In this document: positions 1-7,049 of the stretch, one piece after another
How the letters are laid out: every line of letters starts with the position of its first letter
Numbering within the stretch: position 1 is the stretch's first letter
Origin: Chloroflexi bacterium RBG_16_72_14
GTDB lineage: Bacteria; Chloroflexota; Limnocylindria; Limnocylindrales; CSP1-4
Reading direction: 5' to 3'
Assembly (NCBI GenBank): GCA_001797035.1
Contig: MGOE01000117.1
Span: 5,534-25,466, forward strand
DNA: 19,933 bases
Translations under genes and position numbers: made by a program
Notes under the pieces: generated by a model
What the model was told of the DNA's origin: nothing
Databases searched by the model: none
The model's input: only the letters and a program-made list of their open reading frames with translations

Positions 1-1
1 C

Positions 2-106
2 AACCAGGGCAACCCGCGCGGCACCCGGATCTTCGGGCCGGTCGCGCGCGAGCTGCGGGATCGGAACTACATGAAGATCGTGTCCCTCGCGCCGGAGGTG
101 CTGTGA
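2..106 (+). CDS. rplN: 50S ribosomal protein L14, C-terminal fragment (5' end outside window)
   Basis: Reading from base 2 gives 34 residues ending in a TGA stop. They match the C-terminus of ribosomal protein L14: the GTRIFGPVARELR stretch followed by the MKIVSLAPEVL ending. L14 binds 23S rRNA at the subunit interface. Only the last third of the usual roughly 122-residue protein lies in the window. The stop codon overlaps the ATG of rplX by one base (TGATG), consistent with translational coupling in the spc operon. Confidence 0.95.
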   Translation, partial: NQGNPRGTRIFGPVARELRDRNYMKIVSLAPEVL

Positions 107-552
107 TGACCCAGCGGTCCATCGAGCACCGGACGAAGGTCCCCGAGATCCGGAAGGGCGATACCGTCGTGGTGCTGGCCGGCAAGGACGCCGGCAAGCG
201 CGGCACGGTGGAGCGCATCATCCGGCTCGACCCGTCGCCGACGCCCCTCCGCTCCGGCTACCGCCGGACCTCGGCCAAGGGCGGCGTGTCCGTGGTCGTC
301 GAGGGGCTCAACATCGCCCGCAAGCACACCAAGCCGCGCCAGCGGAACACGGGCAGCTCGATCGGTGGCGGCGTGCCGAGCATCGATCCGGGCGGCGTCC
401 TCGATCGTGCGATGCCAGTCCCGATCAGCCGGGTGATGGTCGTCTGCGGTCACTGTGACCGGCCGACCCGTGTCGGGCACCGCGTGCTCGACAACGGCAC
501 CCGCGTCCGCGTCTGCCGCCACTGCGGCGAGCCGCTGGAGGTGAAGGCGTGA
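106..552 (+). CDS. rplX: 50S ribosomal protein L24, with two insertions and a C-terminal zinc ribbon
   Basis: L24 is an assembly-initiator protein of the large subunit. The 148-residue product has the KOW motif at about residues 16-36 (KGDTVVVLAGKDAGKRGTV), the VEGLNIARKHTKP block at 65-77 and a C-terminal zinc ribbon with Cys114, Cys117, Cys137 and Cys140. Most L24 proteins are about 100-110 residues. The extra length comes from roughly 20-25 residues after the KOW motif (about 40-62) and a Gly/Ser-rich loop (about 80-97). The start is taken at ATG 106, which overlaps the rplN stop; an in-frame GTG at 103 is possible and adds one residue. The rplE start overlaps the 3' end. Confidence 0.95.
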   Translation: MTQRSIEHRTKVPEIRKGDTVVVLAGKDAGKRGTVERIIRLDPSPTPLRSGYRRTSAKGGVSVVVEGLNIARKHTKPRQRNTGSSIGGGVPSIDPGGVLDRAMPVPISRVMVVCGHCDRPTRVGHRVLDNGTRVRVCRHCGEPLEVKA

Positions 553-1091
553 GCGGGCAGCTGCGGCAGCGGTATCAGGCGGAGGTCGTGCCGGGGCTGC
601 AGAAGCAGTTCGGGTACGCCAACCCGATGCAGGTGCCGCGTGTCGAGAAGATCGTCCTCAACATCGGCCTGGGCGAGGCCCTCCAGAACGCGAAGGCCGT
701 GGACGCGGCGGTCGGCGACATCGGGCTCATCACGGGCCAGAAGCCGATCGTCACCCGCGCCAAGCGGTCGATCGCCCAGTTCCGCGTCCGGACCGGCAAC
801 CCGATCGGCGTGAAGGTCACCCTCCGCGGCGAGCGGATGTGGGACTTCCTCGAGCGCCTCACGCGGATCGCGCTGCCGCGCATCCGCGACTTCCGGGGCG
901 TGCCGGGCAAGTCGTTCGACGGCCGGGGCAACTTCTCGCTCGGCCTCCGGGAGCAGCTCGCCTTCCCGGAGATCGACTATGACAAGGTGGACCGTCTCCG
1001 CGGGCTGGAGATCAGCATCGTGACGACGGCGAAGACCGACGAGGAATCGAAGCGCCTGCTCGAGCTCCTCGGCATGCCCTTCGCCGGCTAG
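549..1091 (+). CDS. rplE: 50S ribosomal protein L5
   Basis: L5 binds 5S rRNA and forms part of the central protuberance of the large subunit. The 180-residue length is typical. Recognisable blocks are PRVEKIVLNIGLGEA near the N-terminus, TGQKPIVTRAKRSIAQFRVR, GVKVTLRGERMWDFLERL, and the FDGRGNFSLGLREQLAFPEI stretch. The GTG start at 549 overlaps the rplX stop by four bases (GTGA), the classic arrangement for translational coupling. No insertions or missing blocks were seen. Confidence 0.97.
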   Translation: MSGQLRQRYQAEVVPGLQKQFGYANPMQVPRVEKIVLNIGLGEALQNAKAVDAAVGDIGLITGQKPIVTRAKRSIAQFRVRTGNPIGVKVTLRGERMWDFLERLTRIALPRIRDFRGVPGKSFDGRGNFSLGLREQLAFPEIDYDKVDRLRGLEISIVTTAKTDEESKRLLELLGMPFAG

Positions 1092-1108
1092 GGCGGGGAG
1101 GAGTCCAG

Positions 1109-1294
1109 ATGGCCAAGAAGTCCATGATCGCGAAGGCCAAGCGGGAGCCCAAGCACCCGGTGCAGGGGTATCACCGCTGCTCCGTCTGCGGCCGGCCGCG
1201 GGCGTACATGCGCCGCTTCGCGCTGTGCCGCATCTGCTTCCGCGAGCGCGCGCTCGTCGGCGAGCTGCCCGGCGTCACGAAGTCGAGCTGGTAG
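1109..1294 (+). CDS. rpsZ: 30S ribosomal protein S14, zinc-binding type Z
   Basis: S14 sits in the head of the small subunit. This is the short, 61-residue, zinc-binding form, with ligands Cys24-x2-Cys27 and Cys40-x2-Cys43 and the standard GVTKSSW ending. The zinc-independent form is about 100 residues. A GGGGAGGAG ribosome-binding site lies about nine bases upstream of the ATG. Type Z S14 is usual in Gram-positive and Chloroflexota-like lineages and is sometimes named rpsN. Confidence 0.96.
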   Translation: MAKKSMIAKAKREPKHPVQGYHRCSVCGRPRAYMRRFALCRICFRERALVGELPGVTKSSW

Positions 1295-1298
1295 GAAG

Positions 1299-1697
1299 AT
1301 GAACGTCTCCGACCCGATCGCGGACATGCTCACGCGGGTCCGCAACGCGTCCCGGGCGCGCCACACGGAGGTCGTCGTCCCCGCCTCGCGCACCAAGCGC
1401 GAGATCGCGCGGATCCTCAAGGAGGAAGGCTTCATCGCCGACGTCCGCGAGGAGCGCGAGGGGCCGGCGCAGCTCCTGCGCCTCGAGCTCAAGTATGTCG
1501 ACGGCAAGGTGCCGGTCGTCTCGGGCCTCAAGCGGATCAGCAAGCCGGGCCTGCGCGTGTACGCGCGCAAGACCGACATCCCGCGCGTCCTGGGCGGCCT
1601 CGGCGTCGTGATCGTCAGCACGTCGAAGGGGATCATGACCGGCAGCCAGGCCAGGCAGGCCCAGCTGGGTGGCGAGATCCTCGCCTACGTCTGGTAG
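1299..1697 (+). CDS. rpsH: 30S ribosomal protein S8
   Basis: S8 binds helix 21 of 16S rRNA and, in E. coli, also represses the spc operon. The 132-residue protein begins NVSDPIADMLTRVRNA, a hallmark of the family. It contains KREIARILKEEGFI and ends with the conserved C-terminal domain (VSTSKGIMTGSQARQAQLGGEILAYVW). Length and motifs are normal. It starts four bases after the rpsZ stop. I did not identify a clear S8-binding mimic in the flanking mRNA. Confidence 0.97.
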   Translation: MNVSDPIADMLTRVRNASRARHTEVVVPASRTKREIARILKEEGFIADVREEREGPAQLLRLELKYVDGKVPVVSGLKRISKPGLRVYARKTDIPRVLGGLGVVIVSTSKGIMTGSQARQAQLGGEILAYVW

Positions 1698-1701
1698 CGC
1701 G

Positions 1702-2253
1702 ATGTCCCGGATCGGCCGTCTCCCCATCCCCGTTCCCGCCGGCGTGGACATCACGTTCGACGGGCGCATCGTGACCGTGAAGGGCCCCAGGGGGACCCTG
1801 ACCCGCGAGCTCCCGCCGCGGATCGAGGTCGAGCGCGAGGGCGACAACCTCGTGGTCAGCCGCCCCACGGAGCAGAAGCTCGACAAGTCCCTCCACGGCC
1901 TCACCCGCACGCTCGTGAACAACATGGTCGTCGGGGTCACCACCGGGTACCGCAAGGGCCTCGAGATCGTCGGCGTCGGCTACCGCGCGCAGAAGATCGG
2001 CGACAAGCTCCAGCTCGCGCTCGGCTACAGCCATCCGATCGAGATCGAGCCGCCCGACGGCATCAGCTTCGAGGTCGAGAACCCCCTCCGTGTCGCGGTG
2101 GTGGGCATCGACAAGGAGCTCGTCGGCCAGGTGGCCGCCAAGGTCCGCGCGACCCGCAAGCCCGAGCCCTACAAGGGCAAGGGTGTCCGGTACGCCGGCG
2201 AGCAGGTCCGCCGCAAGGCGGGCAAGGCCGGCAAGATCGGCGGGAAGAAGTAG
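1702..2253 (+). CDS. rplF: 50S ribosomal protein L6
   Basis: L6 lies near the GTPase-associated region of the large subunit. The 183-residue protein starts MSRIGRLPIPVPAGVDI, the standard L6 N-terminus. It has the two tandem L6 domains and the C-terminal EPYKGKGVRYAGEQVRRKAGK motif that contacts rRNA. I chose ATG 1702 over an upstream in-frame GTG at 1669, because the upstream version would overlap rpsH and add 11 residues with no family resemblance. Confidence 0.97.
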   Translation: MSRIGRLPIPVPAGVDITFDGRIVTVKGPRGTLTRELPPRIEVEREGDNLVVSRPTEQKLDKSLHGLTRTLVNNMVVGVTTGYRKGLEIVGVGYRAQKIGDKLQLALGYSHPIEIEPPDGISFEVENPLRVAVVGIDKELVGQVAAKVRATRKPEPYKGKGVRYAGEQVRRKAGKAGKIGGKK

Positions 2254-2255
2254 CG

Positions 2256-2618
2256 ATGACCAAGCTCGCCACCCGCACCGCGGCGCGCACCAAGCGCCAC
2301 GAGCGCCTCCGCCTCCGCCTCTCGGGCACGCCCGCGCGTCCCCGCCTGGCGGTCTTCCGCAGCCTCAACCACATCTACGCCCAGGTCATCGACGACACCT
2401 CCGGCAGCACCCTCGCCGCCGCCTCCTCGCTGGAGAGCGGCCTCAAGGGGGCGGCCGGCACCAAGACGGACGGCGCCAAGCGCGTCGGCCAGCTCATCGC
2501 CGAGCGCGCCAGGGCCGCCGGCATCGGGCAGGTGGTGTTCGACCGTGCGGGCTTCAAGTACCACGGGCGAGTCCGCTCGCTCGCCGAGGCGGCCCGCGAG
2601 GCCGGTCTCGACTTCTAG
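2256..2618 (+). CDS. rplR: 50S ribosomal protein L18
   Basis: L18 binds 5S rRNA with L5. The product is 120 residues, which is standard. The basic N-terminus (TKRHERLRLRLSGTPARPRLAVFRS) is followed by NHIYAQVIDD and the C-terminal VVFDRAGFKYHGRVRSLAEAAREAGLDF signature. The ATG lies two bases after the rplF stop. Confidence 0.97.
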   Translation: MTKLATRTAARTKRHERLRLRLSGTPARPRLAVFRSLNHIYAQVIDDTSGSTLAAASSLESGLKGAAGTKTDGAKRVGQLIAERARAAGIGQVVFDRAGFKYHGRVRSLAEAAREAGLDF

Positions 2619-2629
2619 AGGACACGCCT

Positions 2630-3169
2630 GTGGCCCGCATCGACCCCAACAAGCTCGCGCTCGAGGAGCGCGTCGTCCAGATCAACCGCGTCGCCAAGGT
2701 GCACAAGGGCGGCCGCCGGTTCTCGTTCTCGGCGGTGATCGTCGTGGGCGATGGCGCCGGCCATGTCGGCGTGGGCCTGGGCAAGGCCGGCGACGTCCCC
2801 GAGTCCATCCGCAAGGGTGTCGAGGACGCCAAGAAGAACATCGTCAAGATCCCGATGGTGGGGACGACGATCCCGCACGAGGTCCGGGAGGAGTATGCCG
2901 CCGCGCGCGTGCTGCTCAAGCCCGCCTCGCAGGGCACCGGCGTCATCGCCGGCGGCGCCGTGCGTGCCGTGGTCGAAGCCGCGGGCGTCCGCGACATCCT
3001 GGCCAAGGTGCACGGCTCCACCAACCCGGTGAACGTGACCCGCGCGACGCTCAATGCGCTGCGCGGCCTCCGCTCGGTCGAGGAGCTCTCCCGCCAGCGC
3101 GGTGTGAAGCTCCGCCTGGTGGTGCCCGGCCAGCCGGCCGCGGCGCGGGAGGTGGCCGATGTCCGGTAG
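2630..3169 (+). CDS. rpsE: 30S ribosomal protein S5
   Basis: S5 is a small-subunit protein involved in decoding fidelity. The GTG start at 2630 follows an AGAGGACAC ribosome-binding region and gives a 179-residue protein. The N-terminal double-stranded RNA-binding-like domain contains EERVVQINRVAKVHKGGRRF and the fidelity loop. The C-terminal domain has the NPVNVTRATLNALRGLRS signature. The frame stays open further upstream, but the family N-terminus fits only this GTG. The last 11 bases overlap the rpmD start. Confidence 0.96.
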   Translation: MARIDPNKLALEERVVQINRVAKVHKGGRRFSFSAVIVVGDGAGHVGVGLGKAGDVPESIRKGVEDAKKNIVKIPMVGTTIPHEVREEYAAARVLLKPASQGTGVIAGGAVRAVVEAAGVRDILAKVHGSTNPVNVTRATLNALRGLRSVEELSRQRGVKLRLVVPGQPAAAREVADVR

Positions 3170-3377
3170 GCTGCGGGTCACCCAGACCAGGAGCACGATC
3201 AGCCACATCGCCCGCAACCGGGCGACGATCCGCGCGCTGGGCCTGCATGGCATCGGCAGCTCGTCCGTCCTGCCGGACAACCCCGCCGTCCGCGGGATGG
3301 TCCGCCAGGTGCGGTTCCTCGTGACCGTCGAGGAGCTTGCCGAGGGCGCGGAGCCGACCACCCCGGAGAAGGACTGA
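3159..3377 (+). CDS. rpmD: 50S ribosomal protein L30
   Basis: This 72-residue protein carries the bacterial L30 signature: LRVTQTRSTISHIARNRATIRALGLHGIG, then the DNPAVRGMVRQVRFLVTVEE ending. Bacterial L30 is usually about 60 residues; the excess is an acidic/polar tail (AEGAEPTTPEKD). The ATG lies inside the 3' end of rpsE (11-base overlap), and the stop shares one base with the rplO ATG, so translation of all three genes is probably coupled. Confidence 0.95.
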   Translation: MSGRLRVTQTRSTISHIARNRATIRALGLHGIGSSSVLPDNPAVRGMVRQVRFLVTVEELAEGAEPTTPEKD

Positions 3378-4048
3378 TGAAGATCCACGACCTGCGCCCC
3401 GCCGAGGGGTCGGTCACCAAGCGGACCCGGGTCGGGCGCGGCATCGCGGCCGGCAAGGGCAAGACCGCGGGCCGCGGCACCAAGGGCCAGCGCTCGCGCG
3501 CGGGCGCCTCGATCCCGGCCTGGTTCGAGGGCGGCCAGACGCCGCTCCACATCCGGATCCCGAAGCTCCGGGGCTTCCGCAACGTCAACGACATCGAGTA
3601 CGAGGTCGTCAACGTCGGCGCGATCAGCGCCGCCGTGGAGGCGGGCAAGCTCGAGGTCCAGAAAGGCGCGCCGGTCACGGTCAACGCCGACACGCTCAAG
3701 GGAGCCGGGCTGGTCCGTCGCGATAGGCGGCCGCTCAAGATCCTCGGCCACGGCGACGTCAGCGCGAAGCTGTTCGTGCTCGCTGATGCGTTCACGAAGA
3801 GCGCCCGCGAGAAGATCGAGGCGGCCGGCGGCACGGCCCAGGTGATCGAGATCCCGACCACGCCGCTGGCGGCGCTGGGGGTCGAGCCCCAGACCGAGGG
3901 CCCGCCGGAGGCAGCCAGGCCGCCGGCCAGGCGCGCATCACGGGCGAAGGCCGAGGCCGCGGTCGAGACGGCCGCCCCCGAGGCCGCCGAGGCCGAAGCC
4001 GCCGAGGCCGAGGACGCCGACGCGGCCGACACCGCCGGCGACGGCTAA
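3377..4048 (+). CDS. rplO: 50S ribosomal protein L15 with long acidic C-terminal tail
   Basis: The first roughly 160 residues are a normal L15: MKIHDLRPAEGS, the Gly/Lys-rich GRGIAAGKGKTAGRGTKGQ region, the GGQTPLHIRIPKLRGF motif, and the globular C-terminal domain ending near GTAQVIEIP. The protein is 223 residues against about 145-155 for the family. Residues about 161-223 form an extra tail, first Pro/Arg-rich, then Ala/Glu/Asp-rich low-complexity sequence (AAEAEAAEAEDADAADTA). L15 is a late-assembly 23S rRNA-binding protein. The function of the tail is unknown, and the tail is encoded in frame directly before secY. Confidence 0.95.
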   Translation: MKIHDLRPAEGSVTKRTRVGRGIAAGKGKTAGRGTKGQRSRAGASIPAWFEGGQTPLHIRIPKLRGFRNVNDIEYEVVNVGAISAAVEAGKLEVQKGAPVTVNADTLKGAGLVRRDRRPLKILGHGDVSAKLFVLADAFTKSAREKIEAAGGTAQVIEIPTTPLAALGVEPQTEGPPEAARPPARRASRAKAEAAVETAAPEAAEAEAAEAEDADAADTAGDG

Positions 4049-4055
4049 GCGACCC

Positions 4056-5333
4056 GTGTTCGAAGCCCTGTTCAACGCGTTCCGGGCGCCGGACCTCCGG
4101 CGCCGGATCCTGTACGTCGCGCTGATCATCCTGGTCTTCCGGGCGCTCGCCCACGTCCCCGTCCCGGGCGTGGACCCGGACAAGCTCAAGAGCTTCCTCG
4201 AGTCGAATGCGATCTTCGGGCTCCTCGACCTGTTCTCGGGCGGCGGCCTGGCCAACTTCTCGATCGTCGCGCTGGGCGTGAACCCGTACATCAACGCCTC
4301 GATCATCATGCAGCTGATGACGGGCGTGGTCCCCTCGCTCCAGGCGCTCCAGCGCGAGGGCGAGTACGGCCGCACCAAGATCAACCAGTACACCCGCTAC
4401 CTGTCGGTGCCGATGGCGCTCCTCCAGTCGTACGGGTTCCTGGCGCTCCTGTTCAGCAACCAGGTCCTGACCACCGACTTCGACCTCGGCAGCTGGGAGA
4501 CGCTGACCCAGATCGTGACCCTCACGGCCGGCTCGGTCGTCCTGATGTGGCTGGGCGAGCTGATCACCGAGAAGGGGATCGGCAACGGCATCAGCTTCAT
4601 CATCTTCGCGGGCATCGTCAGCCGCGCGCCCGCGGCCATGACCGGGTTCCTCAGCAACCCGGACCTGGCCACCGTCGTGCTGTTCGGCCTCTTGGGCGTC
4701 GCCGCGGTGGCGGTGATCATCTACATCCAGGAGGGCCAGCGCCGGATCCCGGTCCAGTACGCCTCGCGCGTCCGGGGGCGGCGGATGTACCAGGGCGGCC
4801 AGACGTTCCTGCCGCTGCGCGTCAACCAGGCCGGCGTCATCCCGATCATCTTCGCGGTCAGCATCCTGCTGTTCCCCAGCCAGATCGCGAGCTACTTCGT
4901 GAACTCCGGCGGGATCGTCGGCGACGTCGCACAGGGCGTCGTCACCTGGCTCAGCCAGGGATCGTGGCTGTACGTCGCGATGTACTTCCTGCTGACCGTG
5001 GGGTTCACGTACTTCTACACGGCGTTCACGTTCAAGCCGGACGAGACGGCGGAGCAGCTGCGCAAGAACGGCGGCTTCATCCCGGGCATCCGGCCGGGTC
5101 GCCCAACGCAGGACTATCTCGCGCGAGTGGTGACCCGGATCACGGTCGCCGGCGCCCTGTTCTTGGGCATCGTGGCCGCCCTGCCGCCGTTCGTCGGCCT
5201 CGTGCAGCCGCAGTACTCGAACCTGGCCCTCGGCGGCACCGGCATCCTGATCGTCGTGTCCGTCGTCGTCGAGACGATGAAACAGCTCGAAGCCCAGCTG
5301 CTCATCCGCCAGTACGAAGGCTTCATCAGGTGA
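4056..5333 (+). CDS. secY: Protein translocase subunit SecY
   Basis: SecY is the channel of the SecYEG translocon in the cytoplasmic membrane. The 425-residue product begins at GTG 4056, seven bases after rplO, with MFEALFNAFRAPDLRRRILYV leading into the first transmembrane helix. Family marks include the plug region GLLDLFSGGGLANFSIVALGVNPYINASIIMQ, the GEYGRTKINQYTRY loop, the RRIPVQYASR cytosolic loop, and the KPDETAEQLRKNGGFIPGIRPG loop of the ribosome/SecA-binding face. About ten hydrophobic segments fit the standard topology. Length is normal. It closes the spc-type gene block and is followed by a 149-base spacer. Confidence 0.97.
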   Translation: MFEALFNAFRAPDLRRRILYVALIILVFRALAHVPVPGVDPDKLKSFLESNAIFGLLDLFSGGGLANFSIVALGVNPYINASIIMQLMTGVVPSLQALQREGEYGRTKINQYTRYLSVPMALLQSYGFLALLFSNQVLTTDFDLGSWETLTQIVTLTAGSVVLMWLGELITEKGIGNGISFIIFAGIVSRAPAAMTGFLSNPDLATVVLFGLLGVAAVAVIIYIQEGQRRIPVQYASRVRGRRMYQGGQTFLPLRVNQAGVIPIIFAVSILLFPSQIASYFVNSGGIVGDVAQGVVTWLSQGSWLYVAMYFLLTVGFTYFYTAFTFKPDETAEQLRKNGGFIPGIRPGRPTQDYLARVVTRITVAGALFLGIVAALPPFVGLVQPQYSNLALGGTGILIVVSVVVETMKQLEAQLLIRQYEGFIR

Positions 5334-5482
5334 ACTCCGCCCACCTGACGTCCGATCCGTGCGTTGCCGCCTCCGGGCGCTCGCTCACGCACGCTGCAAG
5401 TGCGCTCGCTCGTGTCCTCGGTGGCGCCTTCGCCTCGGCCGTCATCCGGGCGGAGCCGTGCTGACCTGAGGACTCCCTGATC
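5334..5482. other. secY-adk intergenic spacer
   Basis: This 149-base spacer is long for an otherwise compact operon. It holds one copy of a dispersed repeat (annotated separately) and, near its 3' end, the adk ribosome-binding site GAGGA at 5468-5472. I see no convincing -35/-10 pair and no hairpin followed by a T-run. Transcription may therefore continue from secY into adk. Confidence 0.6.
5377..5443 (+). repeat. Dispersed intergenic repeat, copy 1 (after secY)
   Basis: This segment aligns with 11898-11963. The first 20 bases (GCGCTCGCTCACGCACGCTG) are identical, the following GTGCGCTCGCTC is identical, and the 3' half shows scattered matches. Internally, the decamer GCGCTCGCTC occurs at 5377-5386 and 5402-5411. 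Between them is a small hairpin, CGCAC (5388-5392) with GTGCG (5400-5404) and a 7-base loop. A second small stem, GGCG/CGCC around CCTT, lies at 5423-5434. It could be a REP/MITE-like element, a regulator site or an RNA element. Confidence 0.75.
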
Positions 5483-6175
5483 ATGGACGTCGTCATCCTG
5501 CTCGGGGCTCCGGGCGCGGGGAAGGGCACGCAGGCGCCCCTGCTGGCCGATCGACTCGGCATCCCGGTGGTCGCGACCGGCGACCTGTTCCGGGCCGCGG
5601 TCCGCGACGGGACGCCGCTGGGCCTCGAGGCGCGGCGCTTCATGGACGCGGGCCGGCTCGTCCCTGACGACATCACCGTCCGTCTCCTGCTCGAACGCCT
5701 GGGCCGGCCCGACGCCGCGGACGGCGTGATCCTCGACGGCTTCCCGCGCACCGGCGTCCAGGCGAAGGCCCTGGACGAGGCGCTGGCCGAGCGCGACTCC
5801 GCCGTGTGCGCCGCGGTCCTCGTCGAGGTGCCCGAGGAGGAGCTCGTCCGCCGGATGTCTGGCCGCTGGATCTGCCGCGCGGCAGGGCACCCGTACCACG
5901 AGGTGTCGAGCCCGCCCCGGGTGCCGGGCATCTGCGACCTCGACGGATCCGAGCTGTACCAGCGCACCGACGACCGGCCGGACACGATCCGCGCCCGTCT
6001 CGCCCAGCAGCTGGGCTCCCTGGACGAGGTGCTGGAGCACTACCGGGGGTCCGGGGTGCTGCGCGACGTGGACGGGCTGCGCCCGATCATGGACGTGGCG
6101 ACCGCCGTCGCGGACGCGGTCGTGGCGGCCGGGCTCGCCCCGCGCACGGGGACCACGGGCGGGGCGGCCCGCTGA
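5483..6175 (+). CDS. adk: Adenylate kinase
   Basis: This enzyme converts ATP + AMP to 2 ADP in the cytoplasm. The 230-residue product has the P-loop GAPGAGKGT (residues 8-16), the AMP-binding ATGDLFRAAV segment, DGFPRT (85-90), and a long-type LID domain (about 127-163) ending in ELYQRTDDRPDTIRARL. In zinc-type LIDs the ligands are Cys-x2-Cys and Cys-x2-Cys/Asp. Here Cys131, Cys151 and Asp154 are present but the second ligand position is Ala134, with His136 two residues on. Zinc binding is therefore uncertain. It sits between secY and map, as in many bacteria. The C-terminus is about 10-15 residues longer than usual. Confidence 0.96.
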   Translation: MDVVILLGAPGAGKGTQAPLLADRLGIPVVATGDLFRAAVRDGTPLGLEARRFMDAGRLVPDDITVRLLLERLGRPDAADGVILDGFPRTGVQAKALDEALAERDSAVCAAVLVEVPEEELVRRMSGRWICRAAGHPYHEVSSPPRVPGICDLDGSELYQRTDDRPDTIRARLAQQLGSLDEVLEHYRGSGVLRDVDGLRPIMDVATAVADAVVAAGLAPRTGTTGGAAR

Positions 6176-6969
6176 TGCCCACCATCACCCGCAAGTCCAG
6201 GGCCGAGATCTCGAAGATGCGGTCCGCGGGCAGGATCGTGGCCGAGGTCCTCGCGCTGGTCGAGGAAGAGCTCCAGCCGGGGATCACGACCGCCGAGCTG
6301 GACCACCTCGCGGAGCGCCACATCCGCGCCGCGAAGGGCGTGCCCTCGTTCCTCAACTACCTCGGCGGGCGGCGCTACGACGCCCGCGACCCCCACGCCT
6401 ACCCGGCCTCGACGTGCATCTCGGTTGACAACGAGATCGTCCACGGCATCCCCGGCGTTCGCGAGATCCGCGCCGGCCAGATCGTGTCCGTGGACGTCGG
6501 CGTCATCTACGACGGGTGGCACGGCGACGGCGCCCGCTCGTTCATCTGCGGCGGCGACGCGGCGGGCACGCCGGAGGCGGTCGGCCTCGTCCAGGCCACC
6601 CGCGTGGCGCTCATGGCGGGGATCGCGGCCGCCATGCCCGGCAACCGGATCGGCCACATCTCGGCCGCGGTGGAGGACGTCGCGTCCGCCGGCGGCTACG
6701 GCATCGTCCGGCAGTACGTGGGTCACGGGATCGGCACGGCGATGCACGAGGACCCGCAGGTCCCGAACTTCCGCTCGCGGTCCAACGGCATCGAGCTGGC
6801 GCCCGGCATCTGCCTCGCCATCGAGCCGATGCTCACCCTGGGCTCGGACGCCACGGACACGCTGGCCGACAACTGGACCGTCGTCACCCACGACGGCTCG
6901 CTGTCTGCCCACTTCGAGCACACGATCGCGGTAACGGCGAATGGACCCGAGATCCTGACGACGGCCTGA
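6175..6969 (+). CDS. map: Methionine aminopeptidase, type I
   Basis: The product removes the N-terminal Met from nascent proteins. The 264-residue pita-bread-fold enzyme has the metal ligands Asp107 (SVDVGV), Asp118 (HGDGA), His184 (GHGIG), Glu217 (IEPM) and Glu248 (HFEHT), plus His90 in the substrate pocket (EIVHGIPG). A short insertion (GGRRYDARDPHAYPAS, about 64-79) is slightly longer than in E. coli. The ATG at 6175 overlaps the adk stop by one base (TGATG). I reject earlier in-frame starts because they lie deep inside adk. A 171-base spacer follows. Confidence 0.96.
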   Translation: MPTITRKSRAEISKMRSAGRIVAEVLALVEEELQPGITTAELDHLAERHIRAAKGVPSFLNYLGGRRYDARDPHAYPASTCISVDNEIVHGIPGVREIRAGQIVSVDVGVIYDGWHGDGARSFICGGDAAGTPEAVGLVQATRVALMAGIAAAMPGNRIGHISAAVEDVASAGGYGIVRQYVGHGIGTAMHEDPQVPNFRSRSNGIELAPGICLAIEPMLTLGSDATDTLADNWTVVTHDGSLSAHFEHTIAVTANGPEILTTA

Positions 6970-7015
6970 TGACGATGGGTTGGCAGCCGAGTCCACGAAC
7001 CGCGACCCGAGGGCC

Positions 7016-7030
7016 GAGGCGACGCGCCTC
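7016..7030. other. Inverted repeat in the map-infA spacer
   Basis: GAGGCG (7016-7021) pairs perfectly with CGCCTC (7025-7030) around a 3-base loop. No T-run follows, so it is at best a weak terminator for map. The surrounding 7009-7044 segment resembles 19623-19658 at the start of acpS (see findings). Confidence 0.35.
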
Positions 7031-7049
7031 CCAGCCGATGGCGGAAGGG

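Noticed and set aside
103..105. GTG at 103 as the rplX start
   Set aside because: ATG 106 overlaps the rplN stop in the common TGATG arrangement. The GTG adds only one residue and cannot be excluded, but it is less likely.
1669..1701. Upstream GTG start for rplF
   Set aside because: It would add 11 residues lacking L6 similarity and overlap the rpsH C-terminal codons. ATG 1702 gives the standard MSRIGRLPI start.
2090..3169. Longer open frame that would extend rpsE upstream through rplF and rplR
   Set aside because: Sequence before the GTG at 2630 is Arg/Pro-rich shadow translation of rplF and rplR. The S5 family N-terminus fits 2630.
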